DNA from: an uncultured Clostridia bacterium
GTDB taxonomy: Bacteria > Bacillota > Clostridia > TANB77 > CAG-508
DNA length: 56,679 nt
Assembly: GCA_944388755.1 (NCBI GenBank)
Contig: CALXJY010000006.1
Span: 1 to 56,679, forward strand
Direction of reading: 5' to 3'
Position numbers and translations under genes: made by a program. Of this stretch, positions 16,318-23,609 are shown in pieces. Position 1 is the first letter of the stretch, and every line of letters begins with the position of its first letter. The notes under the pieces were generated by a model. The model was not told the origin of the DNA, searched no databases, and was given only the letters and a program-made list of their open reading frames with translations.

Positions 16318-16612
16318 ACTCTTTTTGGCTTACTTCTGTCGCTGAAATATAAAAGTCATTTACTGTAACTTCGTGTTGTACTTCATCTGTTTCTCTTTGC
16401 ATTTCATCTTCTAGACTTCCCATTTGGAAAGTATCACCATTAATTAGTATCATGCCATTGGTCTGTTGTACATTTGAATTATTATTCTGTACTTGGCTTA
16501 TATTGTTATTGTTGTTTTCATTATCATTTTGTAAATATATTGCAAATACAATACCAGCAATTACAATAAAAATAATTATTGCAATTATTAATGCGATTAC
16601 TTTTTTATTCAT
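16301..16612 (-). pseudogene. N-terminal half of the broken SUMF1-DUF4405 gene
   Basis: The 103-residue frame has a strong ribosome site (TTTGGAGG), a membrane anchor (MNKKVIALIIAIIIFIVIAG), an Asn/Gln linker, and then the start of a SUMF1 domain: MILINGDTFQMGS, VTVNDFYISATEVSQKEYG. It stops just as the domain begins. The end of the domain continues in another frame at 16317. The two frames overlap, so about 170 central codons of the usual SUMF1 domain are missing and the frame has also changed. The original product was presumably anchor, SUMF1 domain and DUF4405 in one chain. Confidence 0.78.
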
Positions 16613-16657
16613 AATCTTCCCTCCAAATATATATTTTTTAAATTTTAAAAACTAAAA

Positions 16658-17191
16658 TTATTTAATTTTTTTGCCTAACTCATACGCTTCTTTATAAAAA
16701 TGTTCTGGTATCATACCTACTGTGCCACAACCCTTTCCTATAATCATACCTTCATCTTTATAATTCATATAATTTACTAATTTTTTATAATGTACAATTA
16801 ATGGTTCTACTGTGGAATTATCTGTATTCCAACAAGTCATTATATAAGCTGTTTTTAATCTTTTTCTACTTATTCTACCTGTTCGTGAATAAAATCTATC
16901 AATAGTCGCTTTTAAGGTAGCTGTCATAGCAAAATAGTATACTGGTGTTGCAAATACTAACATATCTGCATCTTCTATATTATCTAAAATTTTTATCATA
17001 TCATCTTGAAATACACAGTCGCCATCCATACCACAATGGTTACAACCAATACAAGGATGAATATTTAAGTGTGCTGTATCAAACCTTACAATTTCATTTC
17101 CGTTTTCTTTTGCACCTTTTATAAATTCATCTACTAATGTATTAGATGTTCCGTGTAAATTATAACTTCCTGTTAATATCACTATTTTCAT
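16658..17191 (-). CDS. NAD(P)H-dependent FMN reductase / flavodoxin-like oxidoreductase
   Basis: A 177-residue flavodoxin-fold reductase: LTGSYNLHGTSNTLVDEF (phosphate loop) and ATPVYYFAMTATLKATIDRF (flavin loop). The short CIGCNHCGMDGDC motif between them is common in iron-sulfur flavoproteins and related reductases, and it could bind metal or form disulfides. It is probably a cytosolic donor of reducing power for the cluster. It is the first gene after the TetR regulator, 22 nt away, with an ACAGGAGG site. Confidence 0.87.
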   Translation of the reverse strand: MKIVILTGSYNLHGTSNTLVDEFIKGAKENGNEIVRFDTAHLNIHPCIGCNHCGMDGDCVFQDDMIKILDNIEDADMLVFATPVYYFAMTATLKATIDRFYSRTGRISRKRLKTAYIMTCWNTDNSTVEPLIVHYKKLVNYMNYKDEGMIIGKGCGTVGMIPEHFYKEAYELGKKIK

Positions 17192-17213
17192 TGTTTCAAA
17201 CCTCCTGTAAAAT

Positions 17214-17825
17214 TTATTTTAATAATTTTAATAATCCATTATAAGTAATTTCATATATAGTTTGGAACTTAAACGGTACTTTTGCTTTTTCCATTGCTTC
17301 CTTTTGTTTTTCTGTTACTTCAGCATAAGGGTATATGCCATACATAAATGGGAAAAATGAAAATATGAATTTGTCTTTTTCCTCTTCTGACATATCTTTA
17401 AAAAATTTATCAATACATTTTCTTACCATTTCTACTGATCTACCATAAGCTGTTTTAAATTTTATTAATTCTTCTATTCTACTGTTTTCTTCCATATCAT
17501 ACATATTCATTGAAAGTAACTTTAATAGATTTTTTCTTTTTTCTATGGTTTTGGCTAATTTATCAGCAAAACTTTCTTTTGTTAGTTCTTCATTTTTACT
17601 ATACAATTCCTCTAAATCTTTTATCCAGTTTTCATATTCTTTTTTAAAAAGTGCTAAAAATATTTCTTCTTTTGTTTGGAAATAATAGTATATAGAAGTT
17701 CTTGAAAACTTTCCTTGCTCTCCAATTCCTTTTATTGTAATGTCTTTAAAACTTGTTTCTTTATAAAGTTCCTCACAAGCCTTAATAATTTCTTCTTTCT
17801 TATCTTCTCCTATTTCACTATTCAT
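17214..17825 (-). CDS. TetR-family regulator
   Basis: A 203-residue regulator with the N-terminal TetR helix-turn-helix (DITIKGIGEQGKFSRTSIYY, YFQTKEEIFLALF) and a helical ligand-binding C-terminus. It is first in the leftward redox cluster and has an AAAAGGAGG site. Two matching 15-bp palindromes at 17842-17856 and 17882-17896 flank its promoter, strong evidence for autoregulation and control of the cluster. The inducer is unknown; a quinone, nitro compound or other electrophile would fit the neighbours. Confidence 0.92.
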   Translation of the reverse strand: MNSEIGEDKKEEIIKACEELYKETSFKDITIKGIGEQGKFSRTSIYYYFQTKEEIFLALFKKEYENWIKDLEELYSKNEELTKESFADKLAKTIEKRKNLLKLLSMNMYDMEENSRIEELIKFKTAYGRSVEMVRKCIDKFFKDMSEEEKDKFIFSFFPFMYGIYPYAEVTEKQKEAMEKAKVPFKFQTIYEITYNGLLKLLK

Positions 17826-17841
17826 TTTTTGCCTCCTTTTT

Positions 17842-17896
17842 TCGACATTATGTCAACTTCCATCTATTATATATCACTTTTTTGACATCATGTCAA
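17842..17896 (-). promoter_or_regulatory. TetR promoter with two palindromic operators
   Basis: TTGACATCATGTCAA (17882-17896) is a perfect 7-1-7 palindrome. TCGACATTATGTCAA (17842-17856) matches it at 13 of 15 positions. The centres are 40 bp apart, about four helical turns, so two dimers could bind one face. Read leftwards, the distal palindrome contains the -35 TTGACA and the -10 lies at 17866-17873 (TATAAT at 19 nt or TATATA at 17 nt). The proximal palindrome covers the transcription start region. Confidence 0.85.
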
Positions 17897-17915
17897 TAGG
17901 TTTTTAGAATAAATC

Positions 17916-17964
17916 GGAAAGCCTTATAATTTTGCAATAATTTAACTTTTCTCTTTGGCTTTCC
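17916..17964. repeat. GGAAAGCC hairpin repeat, copy 1
   Basis: GGAAAGCC and GGCTTTCC close a loop of 33 bases. The whole 49-bp unit resembles 47500-47547, including the loop. Both copies sit next to members of the TCTATTAG hairpin family. It could terminate transcription arriving from the ABC-F side only weakly, since no clean T-run follows. Confidence 0.7.
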
Positions 17965-17975
17965 GCTATTTTGTT

Positions 17976-18120
17976 TTGCACCAAATTTATGAAATAAATT
18001 TTTGTGCAACATGTTTTATCTATTAGAAAAGTCAGCATGACTTTCTTTTGAAAATAAAATCTTATTTACACTTTGAGTTGCGCAACTTAAAGTTTCATGG
18101 TATTTCCTAATAGATAAAAA
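17976..18120. repeat. Compound hairpin element, long form
   Basis: After a GCACCAAATTT/AAATTTTTGTGC hairpin comes a perfect 13-bp outer stem, TTTTATCTATTAG (18014-18026) with its complement at 18107-18119. Enclosed are two smaller hairpins: AAAGTC-AGCAT-GACTTT, and a second around AGTTGCGCAACT. The DNA or RNA could fold into a branched shape. The same lead and outer stem at 4855-4920 enclose only three bases. It contains no reading frame of note and fills the gap between the TetR promoter and the ABC-F gene. Confidence 0.72.
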
Positions 18121-18170
18121 AAGACAAATGATTCTTATCATCTGCCTTATTTCTTGTAATTTATCATACA

Positions 18171-19655
18171 CTATCTTTCTAATTTTATATTTTTCGTTGC
18201 TACTTTTTCTATAAAAATCTCATCGTGTTCCACAAAAATTAGCGTAGGTTTATATTTCAAAATTGCATCTTCAATTTGTTCTCTCGTTAATATATCAATA
18301 AAATTCAAAGGCTCATCCCAAATATAGATGTTAGCTTGTTCTGATATACTTTTTGCAATTAAAACTTTTTTCTTTTGACCTTCACTCATATCTTCTATAT
18401 TGGTATCAAAGTCAGATTTTGATAATCCCATTTTTACTAGCATTGCTTTAAAAATGCTTTCATCTATTTCATTTTTATACACAAATTCTTTTAAATTTCC
18501 ATTTAAATATTCTGTACTTTGAGAAACATAAGATATTTTTATATTGTTTACAACATTTATTTCTCCATCGTATTGTATATTTTGACCTAAAATAAGTTTT
18601 AAAACACTTGATTTACCAATACCATTTTTCCCTACTATTGCAATTCTATCTCCATTATTTACTTCAAAGGAAATAGGCTTAAATATTAATTCATTATTAT
18701 ACTTTATTTGTAATTTATTTACTGAAATTAATGGTGTCTTATTACTTGTTAATGGAATAATTTTTAGTGTATCATTTCTATCTATATTTTTTAATAAATT
18801 AGTCTTTTCATTTATTGCTTTTTGTATTCTTTGTTCCATAACCTTTGATTTTTTCATCATTTTAGCTGATTTATGTCCTAAATAACCTCTGTCTATTGTT
18901 TTCTCCGAATTATTTGTTTTATATTTTGACCTTTCAACTTCATTAGACCATTTTGCAGTATTTCGTGATGCAACTTCTAATTTATTTATATCTTTACTTA
19001 ATTTTTCGTTTTGTACCATTTCAAAATTATCTTTTCTTTCTTTATTTACTTTCCAAGATGAAAAATTTCCTTTTTGTATTTCAATATTAGTATTATTTAT
19101 AGAAATAATATGGTCTACAATTTTGTCTAAAAAAATTCTATCATGAGAAACTACTATAAATCCTTTTTTTCTATCTAAATAGTTAATTAAATTATTCCTC
19201 GTTTCTATATCCAAATGGCTTGTTGGCTCATCTATAAGTAAAAAGTTATTGCCTTTTAAGAATAAACTTATTAAAAGTATTTTTACTTGTTCTCCACCAC
19301 TTAACAAATTAAAATTCCTATAAAGAATTTCTGCATCTGTGTTTAATAAATTTAATTCTTTTATAATTTCCCAATCTTGAACATTTGGAGCTAAATCATT
19401 TACAATTTCTATTGTCAACTTTTCCTTATCTTTAACTTCAAACGGAAAATAATCGACATCCACACTTTTTGATATTGTTCCTTTATATTCATATTTACCT
19501 TGTAATAAATTCAGAAATGTTGTTTTACCTTTTCCATTTCTGCCTATTAACCCTAACTTCCAATCTGTATCTATATTAAATGTTACATTTTCAAATATAT
19601 TGTTATAACTTCCATCATATCCAAATGTTAAATTATTTATACTTATTAATGACAT
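18171..19655 (-). CDS. ABC-F ribosomal protection protein, Lsa/CplR type
   Basis: ABC-F proteins bind the ribosomal E site and dislodge drugs; the Lsa group acts on lincosamides, streptogramin A and pleuromutilins. The 494-residue length and the start SLISINNLTFGYDG match that group. Two ATPase domains are present: GLIGRNGKGKTT and LLSGGEQ with LLIDEPTSHLD; then IVGKNGIGKSS and DMSEGQKKK with IWDEPLNFID. The basic helical linker lies around residues 190-300. There is no membrane domain. Drug resistance is an inference from family; other ABC-F roles are possible. The second signature (MSEGQ) departs from LSGGQ. Confidence 0.85.
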   Translation of the reverse strand: MSLISINNLTFGYDGSYNNIFENVTFNIDTDWKLGLIGRNGKGKTTFLNLLQGKYEYKGTISKSVDVDYFPFEVKDKEKLTIEIVNDLAPNVQDWEIIKELNLLNTDAEILYRNFNLLSGGEQVKILLISLFLKGNNFLLIDEPTSHLDIETRNNLINYLDRKKGFIVVSHDRIFLDKIVDHIISINNTNIEIQKGNFSSWKVNKERKDNFEMVQNEKLSKDINKLEVASRNTAKWSNEVERSKYKTNNSEKTIDRGYLGHKSAKMMKKSKVMEQRIQKAINEKTNLLKNIDRNDTLKIIPLTSNKTPLISVNKLQIKYNNELIFKPISFEVNNGDRIAIVGKNGIGKSSVLKLILGQNIQYDGEINVVNNIKISYVSQSTEYLNGNLKEFVYKNEIDESIFKAMLVKMGLSKSDFDTNIEDMSEGQKKKVLIAKSISEQANIYIWDEPLNFIDILTREQIEDAILKYKPTLIFVEHDEIFIEKVATKNIKLER

Positions 19656-19703
19656 TATTTCTCCTAATTTTATACATTCGTTTATATTCTGTAACCATTG
19701 ATA

Positions 19704-19808
19704 TTACTGATTTTTACCACAGCAATTTTTGTATTTCTTCCCACTTCCACATGAATTAGAATACTTTGTATTATATATATTTACAATATTTTTGGTATTA
19801 TTAATATT
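19704..19808 (-). pseudogene. Remnant ending in a SEC-C zinc motif
   Basis: A frame with no start codon after the preceding stop at 19809-19811 ends in [16 protein letters not shown]. This is a SEC-C zinc-binding motif like the end of SecA ([16 protein letters not shown] at 23.6 kb), with one Cys of the CxC pair replaced by Ser. It is too short to be a gene and looks like the decayed tail of a SEC-C protein. It lies in the 345-bp gap upstream of the ABC-F gene. Confidence 0.6.
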
Positions 19809-19897
19809 TCAATATTTATAAGGACAAAGTAAGTTTTACATTTATAATATTTATATTATTTACTTTATTATAAGTATTTGTTTTCTGTGAACAAATC

Positions 19898-19912
19898 GTG
19901 GACATTGTCCAC
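19898..19912. promoter_or_regulatory. 15-bp perfect palindrome, operator-like
   Basis: GTGGACATTGTCCAC is a 7-1-7 palindrome of the same size as the TetR operators at 17.85 kb but with a different sequence. It lies about 240 bp upstream of the ABC-F start and 90 bp beyond the 20002-20190 frame. No promoter could be placed with confidence beside it. Binding protein unknown. Confidence 0.4.
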
Positions 19913-20001
19913 ATCCGTTTACTAAGATTAATCCATATTATTGGTAAAAATTATTTATTATTTTCTTACCACTTATATTATATAGCACTTATTAATATTA
20001 A

Positions 20002-20190
20002 TCAAGTTGATAAAAAAATTTTACCTAAAACTTCGTTAATATTTAAAACTCTAGAATATATCATAAAAAGAATATAATATATGTAATAAATTATCCTATT
20101 CTTGTCTTTAATAACAATGATTCTTCCGATAATTCTAATTTCGTTTTTTCTTCCTAATATATATAATATTCTATTATGAATTAGAATCAT
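20002..20190 (-). CDS. Possible small protein coupled to the HAD gene
   Basis: A 62-codon frame starts in an ATGA overlap with the stop of the HAD gene, a common coupling signal. The product is almost only Ile, Tyr, Arg, Asn and Lys (IIGRIIVIKDKNRIIYYIYY) and matches no family I know. AT-rich DNA often gives such frames by chance, so it may not be expressed. Confidence 0.25.
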   Translation of the reverse strand: MILIHNRILYILGRKNEIRIIGRIIVIKDKNRIIYYIYYILFMIYSRVLNINEVLGKIFLST

Positions 20191-20799
20191 ATTTCTATAT
20201 TTAGTAATTCACTTATATCTTTAATTTTCTTATAATATTTATCACAATTTCCAAATCCATACTCTGCCCATATAAAGGGTAGTTCATTTTTTATAGCAGA
20301 CTCATAGTCTTTTTGAGTATCCCCAACATATATAGCCTTTAGTATATTATTTCTTTTTAGGACACTATTTATATTTTCATATTTGGTCATTCCTGTATTA
20401 CCAGAACATTCAAAATCCTTGAAAAATTCTTGCAATGAATAATGTTCTATAAATGACTCTATATAACCTGCCTGACAGTTACTTACAATATATAAATCAT
20501 ATTTATTCACTAATTTTTTTATTGTTTTTTATTGTATTTTTATAAATATGACCGCCATTTTCTTTTAAATAATCATTTTCTTTTTCTTGACATTTTGTAA
20601 TAAATTCATTTCCATCTTTATTATTGCCTTTAAATAAGTATTCTATAATTTCTCTTTTAGTAAGTCCCATTATATTTTTTATTTGTTCTTTGCTAATATT
20701 TAATCCATATTCCATTGCAATTTTATTCCAAATCTTTTCTACTTCTACTGTAGTATCCCATAATGTTCCATCTAAATCAAATAATATTGAATTTTTCAA
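20187..20799 (-). pseudogene. HAD-superfamily phosphatase (phosphoglycolate phosphatase-like), frameshifted
   Basis: The first frame has the HAD motif I (ILFDLDGTLWDT) and a helical cap. It runs to YKNTIKNNKKISE and stops. The second frame, overlapping it, gives KYDLYIVSNCQAGYIESF (motif II) and AIYVGDTQKDYESAIKN (motif IV). Removing one A from the run of six at 20525-20530 joins them as YKNTIKTIKKLVNKYDLY, an ordinary HAD sequence of about 200 residues. It directly follows the Nudix gene. A real mutation or a homopolymer error would look the same. Confidence 0.88.
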
Positions 20800-20810
20800 T
20801 TTTTAATCTC

Positions 20811-21302
20811 CTAATTTAATTTTAAAAATTCCAAGCAATCTCTAAAAAATTCTGTATGGCTTTCTGAAAATTGCCCATTTTCTATTAATTTTTCAATTTC
20901 TTGTTTCGATGCCCATTTTACATCCTCTAATTCATCTTCTTGAATTTTTATTTTATCTATATTTATGTTCTCTTTTAAATAATAAATATCTACAAAATCA
21001 TCTTCTGTTTTTAAAGTTTTAAATAATATGATATTATTTTCTATTACATTAATTCCTAATTCTTCTTTAATTTCTGTTATAATCCCTTGTTTACTTGTTT
21101 CTCCTGAAACTGGATGTCCTCCTGTTGTAGCCCATTTTCCATCTTTTTTTGCAACTCTTTTTTGTATTAAAAATTCATTTTTATCATTTTGTATAAATAC
21201 AACGACCGTAATATAATATCTTCCTTTAGGCACTTCTTGACCTTTGTAAATTGTTTCTCCTGTCAAAATCTTATTTTCATCATATAAATCTCTTTTCTCC
21301 AT
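20811..21302 (-). CDS. Nudix hydrolase
   Basis: A 163-residue Nudix protein that should hydrolyse a nucleoside-diphosphate derivative. The Nudix box GHPVSGETSKQGIITEIKEE fits GX5EX7REUXEEXGU except that Thr replaces the usual Arg; the three metal-binding Glu are kept. The N-terminus (EKRDLYDENKILTGETIYKG) resembles the branch related to isopentenyl-diphosphate isomerase-like Nudix proteins. I chose the ATG at 21302, 9 nt after AGGAG, over the TTG at 21308. Grouped with the HAD phosphatase and a glycosyltransferase. Confidence 0.88.
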   Translation of the reverse strand: MEKRDLYDENKILTGETIYKGQEVPKGRYYITVVVFIQNDKNEFLIQKRVAKKDGKWATTGGHPVSGETSKQGIITEIKEELGINVIENNIILFKTLKTEDDFVDIYYLKENINIDKIKIQEDELEDVKWASKQEIEKLIENGQFSESHTEFFRDCLEFLKLN

Positions 21303-21329
21303 TATCAAAAACTCCTTATAAAATTTGTT

Positions 21330-22472
21330 TTATTTTATCACATTTATATATGCATTTTCAAATCTTTCCATATTATATTGTTCTTGCCATCGTTCGTTTG
21401 GTAATTTTCTTTTAAATTCATCATAATTATTTATCACATACAACAACTTATTTTTTAATTCTTCAACACAATTTTTAAATATATAATTATTATCATTGCC
21501 TTTTGCTATCTCATTAAAAGTAGGTATATCATTTAATATAGTAAATATTCCTAAAGATAAAGATTCTAATGCTGAATATCCAAAACTTTCTGATTTGCTA
21601 GGAAGTACACAAACATCTGCAATTTTATATACTTCTGACATATAATCAAATCTTATTATTTTTATATCTACATTATTCTCTTTTGCTTTAGTTGTTAATG
21701 AATCTACAAATTTTTCATATTGTTTATCTAAACCAGTATAAATTATTTCAAATTTTGCCTTATCTTCATTGTTCATTAAACAACAAGCCTCAAGTAGTAA
21801 TTGAGGTTGTTTTTGTTTAGGCTCTAATCTGCTAGGGACAATTATTTTTAATTTTTCATCATTCAAATTATATTGTGTATTAATTTCGTTTTTGGTTTTA
21901 ATTGTTTCCAATCTCGTTACATCAATTGCGTGTGGAATAAAATTTACAGAGCAATCTGTTAATTTGCTATATTCATTTGCATAAAATTCTGATGGTGCAA
22001 CAAATTTAGTTAGTTCATTATCTTTATACTTTTTCATTATTTCAAGTACTTTTTTATAAGACTTTTCACCCCAAGCTAATTTATATTCAAATGGATTCGT
22101 ATGTATAGTAAAAATTCTTTTCTTGTTTGTCCAAGCCTCTAAGAATAATAATGAATTTAATTGTATAAAATCATACTTCCTCATATCTATTTTGTTTTCA
22201 AGTTGTTTTGCTAAATTAGTATATGATTTATTCGTTTCAAAATTTCCAAATGCCTTTTGTACTATATATTCATCTGCCTCCCCTTCCATATTAAATAAGT
22301 TTATATTTATATAATTAACTCCATCTTCTTTATGAGATTTTCCAGAAAACATAAATACATCAACTTGATTATTATTTTTGGCAAAAGACCTTGCTAAATC
22401 CATTACAAATCTTTCTGTTCCACCTATAGCTTTTCTAGATATCGCCCAAGTATTTACTATCGCTATTTTCAT
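21330..22472 (-). CDS. GT4-family glycosyltransferase
   Basis: A retaining GT-B glycosyltransferase of 380 residues from the ATG at 22472: KIAIVNTWAISRKAIGGTER (acceptor-domain glycine loop), FIPHAIDV, IIVPSRLEPKQKQPQLLLEA, and CVLPSKSESFGYSALESLSL, the nucleotide-sugar EX7E region. The frame is open upstream to 22583, but those 37 residues look unlike a glycosyltransferase and overlap another fragment, so the internal start is preferred even though its ribosome site (AAAGAGAG) is weak. Sugar and acceptor are unknown. Confidence 0.83.
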   Translation of the reverse strand: MKIAIVNTWAISRKAIGGTERFVMDLARSFAKNNNQVDVFMFSGKSHKEDGVNYININLFNMEGEADEYIVQKAFGNFETNKSYTNLAKQLENKIDMRKYDFIQLNSLLFLEAWTNKKRIFTIHTNPFEYKLAWGEKSYKKVLEIMKKYKDNELTKFVAPSEFYANEYSKLTDCSVNFIPHAIDVTRLETIKTKNEINTQYNLNDEKLKIIVPSRLEPKQKQPQLLLEACCLMNNEDKAKFEIIYTGLDKQYEKFVDSLTTKAKENNVDIKIIRFDYMSEVYKIADVCVLPSKSESFGYSALESLSLGIFTILNDIPTFNEIAKGNDNNYIFKNCVEELKNKLLYVINNYDEFKRKLPNERWQEQYNMERFENAYINVIK

Positions 22473-22557
22473 TTTTAATAACACACTCTCTTTCTTTTTT
22501 ATTAGATAATCCTGTTTCTTTATTATAATCGACTCGTATTCTGTCTTTAAAGTTGTT

Positions 22558-22680
22558 CTATTTATTTCTTCCATAATATGCATTTTCTATAATACTTATA
22601 TAATTCTTTTCTGAATTTCTTTGTGAATATTTATATGCTCTATCACTTAAAATTGTATATGTCTTTTCATCAATATTCAT
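22558..22680 (-). pseudogene. Short fragment, possible C-terminal remnant of another glycosyltransferase
   Basis: A 40-codon frame beginning MNIDEKTYTILSDRAYKYSQ overlaps the stop of the broken integrase at its ATG. The DRAYKYSQRNS segment resembles the C-terminal helix of GT4 enzymes (of the kind AxxYSxxxSW), but the match is short. It probably marks the junction of a deletion that removed the rest of both genes. Confidence 0.35.
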
Positions 22681-23433
22681 TTTCCTTCAGTTTTGGTTGT
22701 TCCTAAAGACCATCTTCCTTTTTCATCTTTTAATTTTGAATATACAGTTTTATTTATCCTTATTAACCTATTTTTTAAATCAATATCATTCCAGGTTAGA
22801 GCAAATACTTCTCCTGTTCTCATTCCCGTATAACATGCTGTTAAAAATGAATAAGTAAATGTTGTATTATTTTGAAATCTTAATAATATTCTTTCAACTT
22901 CTTCTTTGGTATAAATATGTTTTATTCTGTTTTTTTAACTCAAATGATAAAACTCTTGGAATTTGCAAATCGCATGCTGGATTGTTTTTTATAAAGCCAA
23001 AATAATTAGTAGCATCTCTTAATGAACTCTTAATTACTTTTTGATAATTTCTTAAAGATTCTTTTGATTCTGATTTTTGATATAACTTTAGTAATGTTTG
23101 ATTTAATATATAAGGTGTTAAATTGCAAAGCTTATACTTTCCAATTATCTTTTTTATGGAGTCAAATGATTCTGAATATCTTTTAGCAGTCGAATATTTA
23201 TAGTTTATCTCGAAGTATTCTTTCATCCAATAATCTAAATAATCTGCATAAGACATTTGTGATTCCTTTTTTATTCCACCATTAATATATTCATTATAAG
23301 CTTTCTGCCCTGCTATATATGCTTCATTTTTTGTCTTAAATCCAGATTTAGTTATAGATTTCCTTTTTCCATTAACCTTTGCAATTTCAAACTGATATTG
23401 ATATACTTTTCCTCTTTTTCTAATATTAATCAT
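22677..23433 (-). pseudogene. Tyrosine recombinase (phage/ICE integrase), frameshifted and truncated
   Basis: The N-terminal part has an AP2-like arm-binding domain (MINIRKRGKVYQYQFEIAKV) and the SAM-like core-binding domain (SYADYLDYWMKEYFEI). The frame shifts at the run of four T at 22920-22923: one base less joins LKKQNK to HIYTKEEVERILLRF. The catalytic domain then holds only the first catalytic Arg (CYTGMRTGEVFALTWNDID) and ends at GTTKTEGK. The HxxR, HxxW/H and Tyr motifs are missing, so it cannot be active. No attachment sites were found. Confidence 0.88.
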
Positions 23434-23467
23434 TTTTAATCACCCTTTCTTTTTTTATTTTTGTAAA

Positions 23468-23511
23468 ACAAAAAAAGAAGTGTCAACATATTTTCAATGT
23501 TTCAACTTCTT
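23468..23511 (-). terminator. secA terminator
   Basis: AAGAAGT (23475-23481) pairs with ACTTCTT (23505-23511), and inside an internal loop AACAT pairs with ATGTT. On the minus strand a run of T follows (23475-23468). It is 100 nt past the secA stop and ahead of the integrase remnant. Confidence 0.6.
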
Positions 23512-23609
23512 TATTTTCAATACTTCTTGTCCACATTCTTAGATTTTTGTTGACAAATTGTATTTTTAATTTTATTTTTGATATTGCTAAAAGCCTTTAA
23601 ATTGGCTAT

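Noticed and set aside
15544..16612. True formylglycine-generating enzyme
   Set aside because: The two Cys that catalyse the FGE reaction are absent from the C-terminal segment NRGGSWNDYAKHLRSAYR, and no sulfatase gene is present.
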